Below are positions 8,178 through 16,538 of a stretch of DNA of 64,000 nt, piece after piece. Made by a program: the position numbers and the translations under genes. The number at the start of each line of letters is the position of its first letter. The first letter of the stretch is position 1. Source of the DNA: Pelethousia sp034928145 (GTDB lineage Bacteria > Bacillota > Clostridia > Christensenellales > CAG-138); NCBI GenBank assembly GCA_034928145.1, contig JAYFPE010000015.1, forward strand, positions 1 to 64,000, read 5' to 3'. Under the pieces are notes generated by a model. It did not search any database and was not told the origin of the DNA. It saw nothing but the letters and a program-made list of their open reading frames with translations.

Positions 8178-9350
8178 ATGAAAAACATCTGTATTCCCGA
8201 TCTCGAATTCGGGCAGCGCGTGAAAAACGCGCAAGAGCTCATGACCCGTCAGGGGATCGACATCATGTTTGCCTTTGCAAACGAGGCGGAGCCGCAGTTT
8301 GTGCGTTACCTGAGCAATTATTGGCCTTCCTTTGAAACGGCCGCAGTCATATTCGGGCAAAAAGGCGATCCGATCCTTTTGATCGGCCCGGAGAGCATGA
8401 CCTATGCGAAGGACCGTTCCAAGATTTCCGATATCCGCCGCATCAAAAGCCTGCGCGAATCCTCCAATCCGGAATATCCGGGCCATAAGCTTGATACCAT
8501 GGCGGAGGCGATCGAAAGCGTCAGGACCGGCCCTGTTAAGAAATTGGCTGTCGCCGGCTACAACCTCCTCTCGAAGATCGTATACGACGATCTGGAAGAG
8601 GCTCTCACACCCTTTGAAGGCGCTGAGATCGTGCGCGGAGACGATCTTATGATGAGCCTTAGAAAGATCAAATCTCCGGCGGAGATCGCCTGCTTGCGCA
8701 AGGCCGGCGAGATCACGGTGAAGGGTTTGGAAAACCAGCTTGCGCATATCAAGCCCGGCATGACCGAACAGCAGGTCGTCGGCCTCGCTATGGAAGCGAT
8801 CTACGCCAACGGCGGCGAAATGGAAGCGTATCCATTCTGGGCGCTGGCCGGCGCCGGAAGCGACCAGGCGATCAGCCGCCCGCGCAATAAGGTTATTGGG
8901 GCGCATGATTATGTTCACTTGAACGTTGGTGCACGCTATGAGGGCTATGCGGCATCGATCGCGCGCGGCGTGTTCTTTGGTGAACCCGAGCCGTGGACGC
9001 TAAGCGCCATGCAGGCCGGCTTCAACGCGGCCGGGGTCATAGCGGAGCAACTCTATGATGGAAACAATGCCGGCACGGTCGCCAAAAAATATTTTGCGGC
9101 TCTGGCGGAAACACGGCATGATACATGCACGCTTTACGGCCCCTGCCATGCGACGGGGCTTATGGAAGGAGAACCGCCCTGGATCGAAGTGGATTCGGAT
9201 TATACGATCTATGAAAACATGTGCTATTGTATCGATATTTTCCTGGGCGGTCCCAACGGATACGGCCTTCGCGTAGAGGAAAGCGCCAGAGTCGGCAAAA
9301 ACGGCGCGGATATCTATACGCCGTTCCCCAGAGAGATCATTCGGCTGTAA
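8178..9350 (+). CDS. M24-family (creatinase/Xaa-Pro aminopeptidase-like) protein without metal ligands, copy 1
   Basis: This 390-residue protein has the creatinase N-terminal domain followed by the pita-bread M24 domain (KSPAEIACLRKAGEI, then HLNVGARYEGYAASIAR and LYGPCHATGLMEGEPPW). M24 metallopeptidases need Asp, Asp, His, Glu, Glu as metal ligands. Here the Asp positions fall on Asn/Ser-Ala and the first Glu region reads DIFLGG, while the His and final Glu (RVEES) remain. It may therefore be a metal-free hydrolase like creatinase, cleaving a C-N bond. It starts 18 bases after the permease gene behind AAGGAG, inside the same operon. Confidence 0.85.
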   Translation: MKNICIPDLEFGQRVKNAQELMTRQGIDIMFAFANEAEPQFVRYLSNYWPSFETAAVIFGQKGDPILLIGPESMTYAKDRSKISDIRRIKSLRESSNPEYPGHKLDTMAEAIESVRTGPVKKLAVAGYNLLSKIVYDDLEEALTPFEGAEIVRGDDLMMSLRKIKSPAEIACLRKAGEITVKGLENQLAHIKPGMTEQQVVGLAMEAIYANGGEMEAYPFWALAGAGSDQAISRPRNKVIGAHDYVHLNVGARYEGYAASIARGVFFGEPEPWTLSAMQAGFNAAGVIAEQLYDGNNAGTVAKKYFAALAETRHDTCTLYGPCHATGLMEGEPPWIEVDSDYTIYENMCYCIDIFLGGPNGYGLRVEESARVGKNGADIYTPFPREIIRL

Positions 9351-9361
9351 TGAGGGACCGT

Positions 9362-9733
9362 ATGTCTGGAAAAGATTGCTGGTACATCGTTGACGGCTAC
9401 CGCCCGCCTGTTGCACCTGGGGGCGCGAAAGATTTATCTGGCCACGAATGGTATGGCCTGCTCAATTGCAACGAATGTGACGCTCACGTTCTGATTGATA
9501 TTTTTTATGAAGACCGCGAACCTGTCTTAGGTATCCCGCTCACCGTTCCCGCGCAGCGACTGCGCGGCTTCTACAGCCACGATCTTGAGGATCTTGGCGG
9601 GGTAAAGCTCGGCGTGGGTGAACAATACTCCATGCGCGTCCGAAGCGACGTCGGCGTCATATTGCAGTATGGGCGTCTCGATATCAACCAACCGAATATG
9701 GCATACCTGGCTACGATGGGATATGCCGAATAA
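9362..9733 (+). CDS. ASRT-family (sensory rhodopsin transducer-like) small-molecule-binding protein
   Basis: About 123 residues matching the Anabaena sensory rhodopsin transducer family along their length. The remembered family pattern (CW near the start, EGYIPPYG, DAHVEI.IYY.DKEPVGPY.LTVPARR, V.QH.RLD) is mirrored by CWYIVDGYRPPVA, DAHVLIDIFYEDREPVLG, LTVPAQRLRG and ILQYGRLD. The family is a beta-sandwich domain thought to bind sugars or related metabolites; most members occur without any rhodopsin. ATG 9362 is preferred because GAGGG lies 5 bases upstream; ATG 9350, overlapping the previous stop, would add four residues. It lies between two M24 genes and may sense the imported compound. Confidence 0.85.
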   Translation: MSGKDCWYIVDGYRPPVAPGGAKDLSGHEWYGLLNCNECDAHVLIDIFYEDREPVLGIPLTVPAQRLRGFYSHDLEDLGGVKLGVGEQYSMRVRSDVGVILQYGRLDINQPNMAYLATMGYAE

Positions 9734-9751
9734 CGAAAAAGGAGAAAAACG

Positions 9752-10969
9752 ATGAACAAACCGAGGATAGAAAAAGCCGAATTCAGGCAGCGGCTCGATA
9801 ATATGCGCGTTAAAATGAAGGAGCTAAAAGTCGACGCTATTTTGATCTATGGGGATGAATTCCGTAGGGAGAACCTTCGCTATGCGTCAAACTATTGGCC
9901 CATCTTCGACCGCGGCGCTTTTGTTGCGGCGCTTGAAGGGGAGCCTATGGTGTTGACCGCGCCTGAAAGCAAGGCCGTCGCCGAGGAGCTTTGCTGCTGG
10001 GAAGACTTGAGAAACGTGCCCGATATGTGCTCGAGCTACGTGGACGATACGATCGATTACCCGTATGCGGATTATTTCAGCCTCGCGGATATTGCGAACG
10101 AGCTTCGCCAAAAAGGCAAGCTTGAAAGGCTGGGTGTCGTCGGCGTGGACGCGATGTGCCACGACCTTTACTGCGCGATCGAAAAAGCCTTTGCGTGCGA
10201 GCTGGTCAACATGGATAAGGTCCTCTATAGAATGCGGGAGATCAAGAGCGTTGCGGAGCTCGCCTGCATGCGTGAAGCGGGCCGTATCGCGCAGGCGGGG
10301 ATCGAGGCCGTTATGCATGCGGATCTGATCGGCATGCCGGAAACGGAAGCCGCCGGAATTGCCGAGGCCGCCGCCCGCAAAGCCGGCGCCGAGGCGATCG
10401 TATTCACGCTTTGCTCCTCAGGCAAGCGCACGAACCATGTGGTGCCTCGCGCCTCCACGGATAAGATCATCGAAGACGGCGATATGGTTGCTCTCGGTAT
10501 CGCCACCATGTACCAAGGCTATACGGCAACGTGCCAGATACCGTTCGCAGTCGGCAATTACAGCGCCGAAAGCTGGACGATCCTCGACGCACTGATACGC
10601 GCGTGGGAGCTGGCTCTGCCGGAGCTTCGCCCGAACAACCCGATGAAAAACATAGTAGTCGCCGTTCGCGATCAGTTCCGCCGGGAGGGGCTATCGAAGT
10701 TCGACCTCTATCCGCCGCTTCATGGCGCGGGTCTCGCCGAGGCCGAAAACCCGTACCCGGATGAAAATACGGAGCGGGCGTTTGCCGCGGGCATGTGCTT
10801 CAACACGGATATATCGTTGTTTGGCGCGCCGGGCGATAGCAACCGCATTGAAGCCGGCTATATCATCACGGAGGATGGGAACGAAGCGATCACGCCCATT
10901 GTCGACGCTTATTGCGAAAAGTGGCTGCGGGAGCGTGCGGCTTCTCCGTTTTGCAAGGATCGTTCCTAA
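9752..10969 (+). CDS. M24-family (creatinase-like) protein without metal ligands, copy 2
   Basis: A 405-residue paralogue of the protein at 8178. It has the creatinase N-domain (LRYASNYWPIFDRGAFVAAL resembles VRYLSNYWPSFETAAVIFG of copy 1) and an M24 domain (IKSVAELACMREAGRI, LYPPLHGAGLAEAENPY). The segment that should hold two metal-binding Asp residues reads ALGIATMYQGYTATCQIP, so they are missing; the conserved His is kept. AAAGGAG lies before the ATG. It is the last gene of the operon and is followed by a strong terminator. The two copies may form a heterodimer or act on successive intermediates. Confidence 0.85.
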   Translation: MNKPRIEKAEFRQRLDNMRVKMKELKVDAILIYGDEFRRENLRYASNYWPIFDRGAFVAALEGEPMVLTAPESKAVAEELCCWEDLRNVPDMCSSYVDDTIDYPYADYFSLADIANELRQKGKLERLGVVGVDAMCHDLYCAIEKAFACELVNMDKVLYRMREIKSVAELACMREAGRIAQAGIEAVMHADLIGMPETEAAGIAEAAARKAGAEAIVFTLCSSGKRTNHVVPRASTDKIIEDGDMVALGIATMYQGYTATCQIPFAVGNYSAESWTILDALIRAWELALPELRPNNPMKNIVVAVRDQFRREGLSKFDLYPPLHGAGLAEAENPYPDENTERAFAAGMCFNTDISLFGAPGDSNRIEAGYIITEDGNEAITPIVDAYCEKWLRERAASPFCKDRS

Positions 10970-11022
10970 GGCCTTACACCCGTAACACCCTTAGGCGATG
11001 AGCCTGCACGTATCCTGACCCT

Positions 11023-11069
11023 AAAGGGCGCCCAGCAAAATACCTCATTTTGCGGTGCGCCCTTTTTTT
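11023..11069 (+). terminator. Rho-independent terminator of the transporter/M24 operon
   Basis: AAAGGGCGC pairs with GCGCCCTTT and, inside it, GCAAAAT pairs with ATTTTGC, followed by a T run. Confidence 0.9.
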
Positions 11070-11191
11070 ACGGGCGCAAGATGCGCAAGCACGAAACGAC
11101 ACCCAAATATGAACCTCTCTCGGCTTATGGATGTGGATGTGAATCTCCGCGCGATCTTAGTTCGTTTGCATTTGTTTCTCTAATAATATGG

Positions 11192-11220
11192 TTTCTTTAT
11201 TCTTCCCAACAAGCTACAAT
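11192..11220 (+). promoter_or_regulatory. Possible promoter of arr
   Basis: TTTCTT (11192-11197), 17 bases, then TACAAT (11215-11220). The -35 is poor, so confidence is limited. Confidence 0.35.
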
Positions 11221-11262
11221 GTGGTTGGTATGTAAACCAGGGATTGATAAGGAGGGCTTAGC

Positions 11263-11733
11263 GTGGACAAAAAGCAGGCGTCGATTGAAACAAACAAAGG
11301 GAAAGCGGCGGATCCGTTGCAAGGCGGCGCTACTTTGGATGCGGGGCCATTCTATCACGGCACAAAAGCCGATTTGACGCCGGGGGACTTGCTAGAGCCC
11401 GGCTATAGCTCCAACTATGGTACGCAAAAGAAGGCCAACTACGTCTACCTGACCGCGACCTTGGATGCGGCCGTGTGGGGAGCGGAACTTGCCGTGGGCG
11501 ATGGCCCCGGCCGTATCTATCGTGTGGAGCCTGCCGGCGCCTTTGAGGATGACCCCAATCTGACAGATAAGAAGTTCCCGGGGAACCCAACCAGATCCTA
11601 TCGCACCAAACATCCCCTACGCATAGCAGGCGAAGTCCTGGACTGGGAAGGACACGCCCCAGAGGTATTGCAGAAAATGCAGGATCAACTTGATGAACTT
11701 AAACGCCTGGGCAGTGAGGCGATAAACGACTGA
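11263..11733 (+). CDS. arr: NAD+--rifampin ADP-ribosyltransferase
   Basis: The 156-residue protein contains the full Arr domain: FYHGTKADLTPGDLL, SNYGTQKKANYVYLTATLDA, WGAELAVGDGPGRIY, EDDPNLTDKKFPGNPT and HAPEVLQKMQDQL. Arr transfers ADP-ribose from NAD+ to rifamycins in the cytoplasm and inactivates them. The family is about 140 residues; this one has a short extra N-terminal stretch. GTG 11263 is chosen because AAGGAGG lies shortly before it. It is a lone gene after a terminator. A decayed second copy is at 53930-54178, which suggests past duplication or repeated gain. Confidence 0.93.
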   Translation: MDKKQASIETNKGKAADPLQGGATLDAGPFYHGTKADLTPGDLLEPGYSSNYGTQKKANYVYLTATLDAAVWGAELAVGDGPGRIYRVEPAGAFEDDPNLTDKKFPGNPTRSYRTKHPLRIAGEVLDWEGHAPEVLQKMQDQLDELKRLGSEAIND

Positions 11734-11795
11734 CCGTGCGCCGCTTTACGGAAAGGCCCCGGCCGCATGGCGGCCGGGGCTGTCTGGTCAGCTGG

Positions 11796-11987
11796 TTATT
11801 CCATTTCCTGCCCTTGCTTTTGGGCGGCCTTCGCGCCATAGCGCTTTTTTACGCATTCGCTTAGGAGGTATTCGATCTGGCCGTTGACGGAGCGGAACTC
11901 GTCGTCGGCCCAGGCTGCGAGCTTATCGTACAGCTCCGGGGAGAGGCGGAGGGGGATTTGCTTTTTGGCTTTGTCGGTGCGTTCCAT
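11796..11987 (-). CDS. Arc-like ribbon-helix-helix protein paired with the SPFH gene
   Basis: A 63-residue protein. Residues about 9-45 (KQIPLRLSPELYDKLAAWAD, then NGQIEYLLSECVKKR) fit a ribbon-helix-helix DNA-binding fold of the Arc/MetJ class: a beta strand with alternating polar residues, then two helices. It starts 4 bases after the stop of the SPFH gene. A perfect inverted repeat covers the -10 of the shared promoter, so autoregulation is a reasonable guess. No toxin-like partner is seen; the partner is the SPFH membrane protein. Confidence 0.8.
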   Translation of the reverse strand: MERTDKAKKQIPLRLSPELYDKLAAWADDEFRSVNGQIEYLLSECVKKRYGAKAAQKQGQEME

Positions 11988-11991
11988 CGAA

Positions 11992-13035
11992 TCAGTACAG
12001 CGAGCCGCTGTTTACCACGGGCTGGGCTTCCTTGCTGCCGCACAGAACCACCAAGAGATTGGAGACCATGGCGGCCTTGCGCTCGCTGTCCAGCTCCACG
12101 ATCTGGTTCTGGCTCAGCTTTTGCAGGGCCATCTCCACCATGCCCACGGCCCCCTCCACAATCAGCTTGCGGGCATCGATGATGGCGCTGGCCTGCTGCC
12201 GCTGCAGCATAGCGGCGGCAATCTCCGGGGCATAGGCGAGGTGGGTGATGCGGGTCTCCACGATCTCAAGCCCCGCGTCCTCTACCTTGGCCTGCAGCTC
12301 CTGCCGAAGCCGCAGCGCCACCTCTTGGCTGCTGCCACGCAGGGAGAGTTCGTCCACATCCCCGCCTTCATCCCAAATATCGTAAGGATAGAGCCGTACG
12401 ATGTTGCGCAGGGAACTATCCGCCTGGATGGAGAGGAAGGAGATATAATTATCCACATTGAATACGGCCTTAGCCGCATTAACTACCCGCCAGATGACCA
12501 CAACGCCGATCTCGATGGGATTGCCCAGCTTGTCGTTGACCTTTTGCTTATTGTTGTTGAGGGTCATAACCTTGAGGGAAACAGCCTTGCCGGTAGCCGA
12601 ATCGGTAGGGTCGGATTTATCCGTTCGAGTAGCCTGCCCGGCCTGCTGCTCGGCCGCAGCCGCAACAGCCACGGCTGTAGCGGCCAAATTTGTGCGCTTG
12701 GTGGGGTTAACGGCTGTGACTAAGGGGTTGACGAAATAGAAGCCGGCCCCCTCCAACGTGCCGTAATATTTGCCGAAGAGGGTGAGCACCAGCGCTTCAT
12801 TGGGCTTTAGCACCTTCAAACCGGCGTAGAGGATGGGGCAGACCACAAAACCCATCAGGGCCGATACGGCGATGAGTAAACCGGCGGCTAGCCCACCCCG
12901 CCGCGCGGCCTGCGTGATGCCCACGATGAAGAGGAGCAGGAAGGCCAGTAGGGCGAGGGAGTTGAGGATAAGGGCGGCCATGCCGCTCCTGGCTTTTAGG
13001 ATTTTCTGCTGAGAGAAGGAATCGGACCCGTTCAT
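11992..13035 (-). CDS. SPFH/Band 7 domain membrane protein
   Basis: 347 residues. Two membrane segments lie near the N-terminus (about 18-42 and 49-70), followed by an SPFH domain (LKPNEALVLTLFGKYYGTLE, FYFVNPL, then VSLKVMTLNNNKQKVNDKLG and GVVVIWRVVNA) and a coiled-coil-prone C-terminal part ending in LERQQASAI-like and VVNSGSLY segments. Such proteins form oligomeric membrane scaffolds. An Ala/Gln-rich insertion (about 118-140) interrupts the early SPFH domain, as in related Firmicutes proteins. GGAGGT lies upstream of the ATG at 13035. Co-transcribed with the downstream RHH gene. Confidence 0.9.
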   Translation of the reverse strand: MNGSDSFSQQKILKARSGMAALILNSLALLAFLLLFIVGITQAARRGGLAAGLLIAVSALMGFVVCPILYAGLKVLKPNEALVLTLFGKYYGTLEGAGFYFVNPLVTAVNPTKRTNLAATAVAVAAAAEQQAGQATRTDKSDPTDSATGKAVSLKVMTLNNNKQKVNDKLGNPIEIGVVVIWRVVNAAKAVFNVDNYISFLSIQADSSLRNIVRLYPYDIWDEGGDVDELSLRGSSQEVALRLRQELQAKVEDAGLEIVETRITHLAYAPEIAAAMLQRQQASAIIDARKLIVEGAVGMVEMALQKLSQNQIVELDSERKAAMVSNLLVVLCGSKEAQPVVNSGSLY

Positions 13036-13060
13036 AAGCGAACCTCCATTAACTGCGTTC

Positions 13061-13101
13061 TATGATATCAAAAAGATATCATATTGATGCGGATATGTCA
13101 A
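13061..13101 (-). promoter_or_regulatory. Promoter with perfect inverted repeat upstream of the SPFH/RHH operon
   Basis: On the minus strand TTGACA (13096-13101) and TATCTT (13073-13078) are separated by 17 bases. The -10 lies inside a perfect 9-bp inverted repeat, TATGATATC (13061-13069), 5 bases, GATATCATA (13075-13083). This is a good candidate operator for the co-encoded RHH protein. Confidence 0.75.
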
Positions 13102-13247
13102 GCGGGGAATACTTACGCTTAGGTAAAGATTTTCATAGCCATGGTTTATTGCATCATAGTATAATGTATTGACGATCATACGCCGTATCCAACCCGCCGC
13201 AGACAGCGCTTTTACGGGATAACAGTCGATCAAGAAAGGGAACCTTT

Positions 13248-14126
13248 ATGCGCAAAGATGTATTTCGCGCCCTGTTCCTTGGAATTGCCGCCGCGCTGTT
13301 GCTTAGCGGCTGCGGTCCGGTTGTGGAGCGGCAGGCGACTGTCGCGCCGATTGCAACGCCTGTGCAGGCGGCGGCCACCCCGGCAAGAAGCCCCGCACCC
13401 ACGATGCCGCCCACCCCGAAACCAGCCTTTACGGCCCTGCCGCTAAAGCTGGATACGGCCTACACCTTCTATGAAACCACCTATATCCTGACCATTGAAG
13501 CGCTGGAGGATGATTCTCCCTGGCCTGCCACCCGCCTGTTTGCGGAAGAGGAAAACGGCTGGCAATCCGCTGTAAACTTAGACGGGGATTTTGAATCCGC
13601 CTATTATTGTGAGACCACCGGTGAGCCATGCTTCCTCATCAGCACAGACTTGGGCATAGGGGATAGTACGACGACCTACGTGCTCAACGCGAACTCTTTG
13701 GCCGAGGCGGATAGCATCGGCGGCTATATCGAACGCATAGATGGCGCGGTAATCACCATTGCCGGCTACGTGGATATGCTGGGCACCTATGCGGCCACCC
13801 GCGATTATACGATCGGCAGCGAACTCGCTTTCGAGGCCAAAGGGGAAGGCTTGTTTTATTTCACAGAGAACGACCGCTTTCTCCTGACTACCAGAGAACT
13901 GCCTGTGCAGATGCTGGAAGGTGAAGCATATGTGGATGAAGCGCTGCCCGCCGGCACGGAGCTGTGCGTAACTGCAACGGATGCGGAATCGGACGCGACG
14001 GTCTATTTTAAAACGCGGGATGGACGCGCCGGCAGGCTCGTTGTCAGCCGCGAACCGGATTGGGTCTTCCTGATCGACGGAATCGAAGTGGAAGAATACT
14101 TCGAAGAGTTGCCTTATGCCGGCTAA
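13248..14126 (+). CDS. Hypothetical lipoprotein
   Basis: 292 residues, not recognised. It begins with a lipoprotein signal peptide (lipobox LLSGC, cysteine 22), then a Pro/Ala/Thr-rich linker to about residue 60, then a soluble, beta-rich acidic domain with several Tyr/Phe-rich repeats (for example DTAYTFYETTYIL) and no known catalytic motif. It should be anchored on the outer face of the membrane. GAAAGGGAAC precedes the ATG. It is a single gene, convergent with malQ across a shared terminator. Confidence 0.8.
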   Translation: MRKDVFRALFLGIAAALLLSGCGPVVERQATVAPIATPVQAAATPARSPAPTMPPTPKPAFTALPLKLDTAYTFYETTYILTIEALEDDSPWPATRLFAEEENGWQSAVNLDGDFESAYYCETTGEPCFLISTDLGIGDSTTTYVLNANSLAEADSIGGYIERIDGAVITIAGYVDMLGTYAATRDYTIGSELAFEAKGEGLFYFTENDRFLLTTRELPVQMLEGEAYVDEALPAGTELCVTATDAESDATVYFKTRDGRAGRLVVSREPDWVFLIDGIEVEEYFEELPYAG

Positions 14127-14152
14127 GGGCGGCTAATTTCAAGGCAAATTAC

Positions 14153-14188
14153 AAAAGGGCCGGCGCGAAATTCCGCGCCGGCCCTTTT
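14153..14188. terminator. Bidirectional terminator
   Basis: AAAAGGGCCGGCGCG pairs with CGCGCCGGCCCTTTT, about 15 base pairs around a 6-base loop, with A and T runs on both sides. It serves the lipoprotein gene (plus) and malQ (minus). Confidence 0.92.
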
Positions 14189-14197
14189 AAGCCTGTC

Positions 14198-15685
14198 TTA
14201 CGGGTTGTCGATCCGGCCGTAGATATAGCTCATACGGCGGATTTTTTGCGCCAGCTCGGGCGTGAGCGCGTTTTTGTCCAGCCGCCATTTCCAGTTGCCG
14301 CCCAAGGTGCTGGGGATGTTGGTGCGGGCCTGTGCGCCAAGGCCCAGCCAATCCTGCATCTGCGCCACGAAAAGCACGGCCACGCTGCTCATGCCGCCGC
14401 GGATCATCCCCAGGTGAAAGCCCTCGGCGTCGTTTAGGCCCAGGTATTCCTCAGCAAAGCGAACATCTTCGGCCGCGGCCTCCTGCCGCCAGGCCATGGC
14501 GGGCGTATTATCGTGCGTGCCCACGTAGCAGACGCAGTTTCGCGGATAGGTATGCGGCAGGTAATTGCCCGGCTCGCGAGAATCAAAGGCGAACTCGATC
14601 ACCTTCATGCCCGGGAAGCCGGAATCGCGCAAAAGCGCCCGCACGCTCTCGTCGAGATACCCTAAGTCCTCCGCAATGATCTCCATGCCCTCGGCGGATT
14701 CGCAGAGCGCCCGCACCAGCTCGAGGCCCGGACCCTTGACCCAAACGCCATGCGTGGCGTCGGCCTCCGCCGCATCCACGCTCCAATAGCTGGCAAACCC
14801 GCGGAAATGGTCGATGCGAATAAGGTCGTAGAGCTTGCGGGCCCCGCGTATGCGCGCCCGCCACCAGGCGTAGCCGTTGTTTCGCATATCCTCCCAGCGG
14901 TAGAGCGGGTTGCCCCAGCGCTGGCCGTTCGCGGAAAAATCATCCGGCGGCACGCCGGAAATGGCGATCGGCTTTAAATTTTCGTCCAGCAGAAAATTCT
15001 GCGGCGCCGCCCAAACATCCGCCGAATCCATAGCCACATAAATGGGCAGGTCGCCCAGGATGCTTACGCCCTTTTGATGCGCGTATTCCCGCAGCGCGTT
15101 ATATTGCTTGAAGAAAAGGTATTGCAGGTAGCAGATCTGTCGGATTTGGGGCGCGAGGCGCGCACGGTAGGCGGCGAGTGCGGCGGGCTTCCTAAGGCGG
15201 ATGTCTTCATCTTGCCATTCCAGCCATGCCCGCATGCCGAAATGACCCTTCAAGGCCATAAAGAGCGCAAAGTCGGGCAGCCAGCCCTCATTTTCCGCAT
15301 AGAAGCGGCCAAGCGCCTCGGCGTCCCTTTTTAGGCCCCGCTCGCTTGCCAGCGTGAGCAGGGGAAAGCGCGTTTGGTAAATGGCCGCGTAATCCACAGC
15401 CCCGCCATCCGGCGGCGTATACGCTGCGATCTCTTCCTCTGTTAAAAGCCCATCCTCCAGCAGTAGGGTGAGGTCGATGAAGTAGGGATTGCCCGCGTAC
15501 GCCGAAAAGGATTGATAGGGCGAATCACCGAAGCTAGTAGGGCCAAGAGGCAGCAACTGCCAATAGCGCTGGCCCGCAGCGTGGAGAAAATCAATGAATG
15601 CATATGCTTCCCGGCCAAAGGCGCCGATGCCGCCCCGCGAGGGCAGCGAAAAGACGGGAAGGAGAATACCGCTCGAACGCCGCAT
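14198..15685 (-). CDS. malQ: 4-alpha-glucanotransferase (amylomaltase)
   Basis: The 495-residue protein is a GH77 amylomaltase, which moves maltodextrin segments between 4-linked glucans in the cytoplasm. Seen motifs: RSSGILLPVFSLPSRGGIGAFG at the start, GDLPIYVAMDSADVWA, the nucleophile segment RIDHFRGF, the acid/base segment IIAEDLG and the transition-state Asp in GTHDNTPAMAW. Length is typical of the short bacterial form. It is the last gene of the maltodextrin operon, 10 bases after the permease gene. Confidence 0.95.
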   Translation of the reverse strand: MRRSSGILLPVFSLPSRGGIGAFGREAYAFIDFLHAAGQRYWQLLPLGPTSFGDSPYQSFSAYAGNPYFIDLTLLLEDGLLTEEEIAAYTPPDGGAVDYAAIYQTRFPLLTLASERGLKRDAEALGRFYAENEGWLPDFALFMALKGHFGMRAWLEWQDEDIRLRKPAALAAYRARLAPQIRQICYLQYLFFKQYNALREYAHQKGVSILGDLPIYVAMDSADVWAAPQNFLLDENLKPIAISGVPPDDFSANGQRWGNPLYRWEDMRNNGYAWWRARIRGARKLYDLIRIDHFRGFASYWSVDAAEADATHGVWVKGPGLELVRALCESAEGMEIIAEDLGYLDESVRALLRDSGFPGMKVIEFAFDSREPGNYLPHTYPRNCVCYVGTHDNTPAMAWRQEAAAEDVRFAEEYLGLNDAEGFHLGMIRGGMSSVAVLFVAQMQDWLGLGAQARTNIPSTLGGNWKWRLDKNALTPELAQKIRRMSYIYGRIDNP

Positions 15686-15695
15686 ATTTCTACCC

Positions 15696-16538
15696 CTACC
15701 CCTTTACCGCGCCGGCTATGACGCCTTTGATGATATATTTCTGGCATACGAGATACACGATGATGATGGGCAGCACCGTGAGCATGATGCTCGCCATCAT
15801 CGCGCCCATCTCCACCTTGCCGTAGCTGCCGCGGAAATACTGGATCAGCACGGGGATGGTCATGTATTTTTTGATATCCAGCACCAAATAGGGCAGCAGG
15901 TAGTCGTTCCAGATCCACATGGTTTCTAAGATCCCTACCGAGATCAGTGTGGGCTTGAGGATGGGAACCACGATGCGGAAAAACGTTTGGAGGGGGGTGC
16001 AGCCGTCAATCATGGCCGCTTCCTCGATTTCCAGCGGAATGGATTTGACAAAGCCCGCGAACATGAACACCGCCAGCCCCGCGCCAAAGCCCAGGTAGAT
16101 GATGCAGATGTTCCAGGGCGTGTTCAGGCCCAAAGCGTCCGCCGTTTGTGAAAGGGTGAACATCACCATCTGGAAGGGAACTACCATGGAAAACACGCAG
16201 AGCAGGTAGATGATGCGCGAGAAAGGCCCCTTTACGCGGGTGATGAACCAGGCGCACATGGAGCAGCACAAAAGGATCAGCGCCACAGAGGAAACGGTGA
16301 TGAAGAGGCTGTAGCCGAAGCTTTTTAGGAAACCCTGCGCCTCGATGGCGCGGATATAGTTGGCAAGGCCGTTAAAGGTATCCGCCGCAGGCAGGTCGAA
16401 GGCGGCTGAGGTGGTGATGGCCTGCTCCTCTTTGAGCGAGTTGAAAAAGATCATCACGATGGGGTAGATCCAGGCGAGGGAGAGGGCTAGCAGGATCAAG
16501 CTCCATATCTTAGCCGTGCGTTTTTCATTCGTTACCAT
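15696..16538 (-). CDS. Carbohydrate ABC transporter permease (MalG/CUT1 family)
   Basis: About 280 residues with six predicted membrane helices. The EAA loop, which contacts the ATPase, is EIEEAAMIDGCTPLQTFFRIVVPILKP (shown here as EIEEAAMIDGC, then FFRIVVPILKP), followed by a conserved C-terminal helix pair ending in QKYIIKGVIAGAVKG. The start at 16538 (MVTNEK) is supported by GGAGGTGG about 8 bases upstream, and its ATG overlaps the stop of the previous permease gene. It works with the protein at 16538-17389 in oligosaccharide import. Confidence 0.93.
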   Translation of the reverse strand: MVTNEKRTAKIWSLILLALSLAWIYPIVMIFFNSLKEEQAITTSAAFDLPAADTFNGLANYIRAIEAQGFLKSFGYSLFITVSSVALILLCCSMCAWFITRVKGPFSRIIYLLCVFSMVVPFQMVMFTLSQTADALGLNTPWNICIIYLGFGAGLAVFMFAGFVKSIPLEIEEAAMIDGCTPLQTFFRIVVPILKPTLISVGILETMWIWNDYLLPYLVLDIKKYMTIPVLIQYFRGSYGKVEMGAMMASIMLTVLPIIIVYLVCQKYIIKGVIAGAVKG

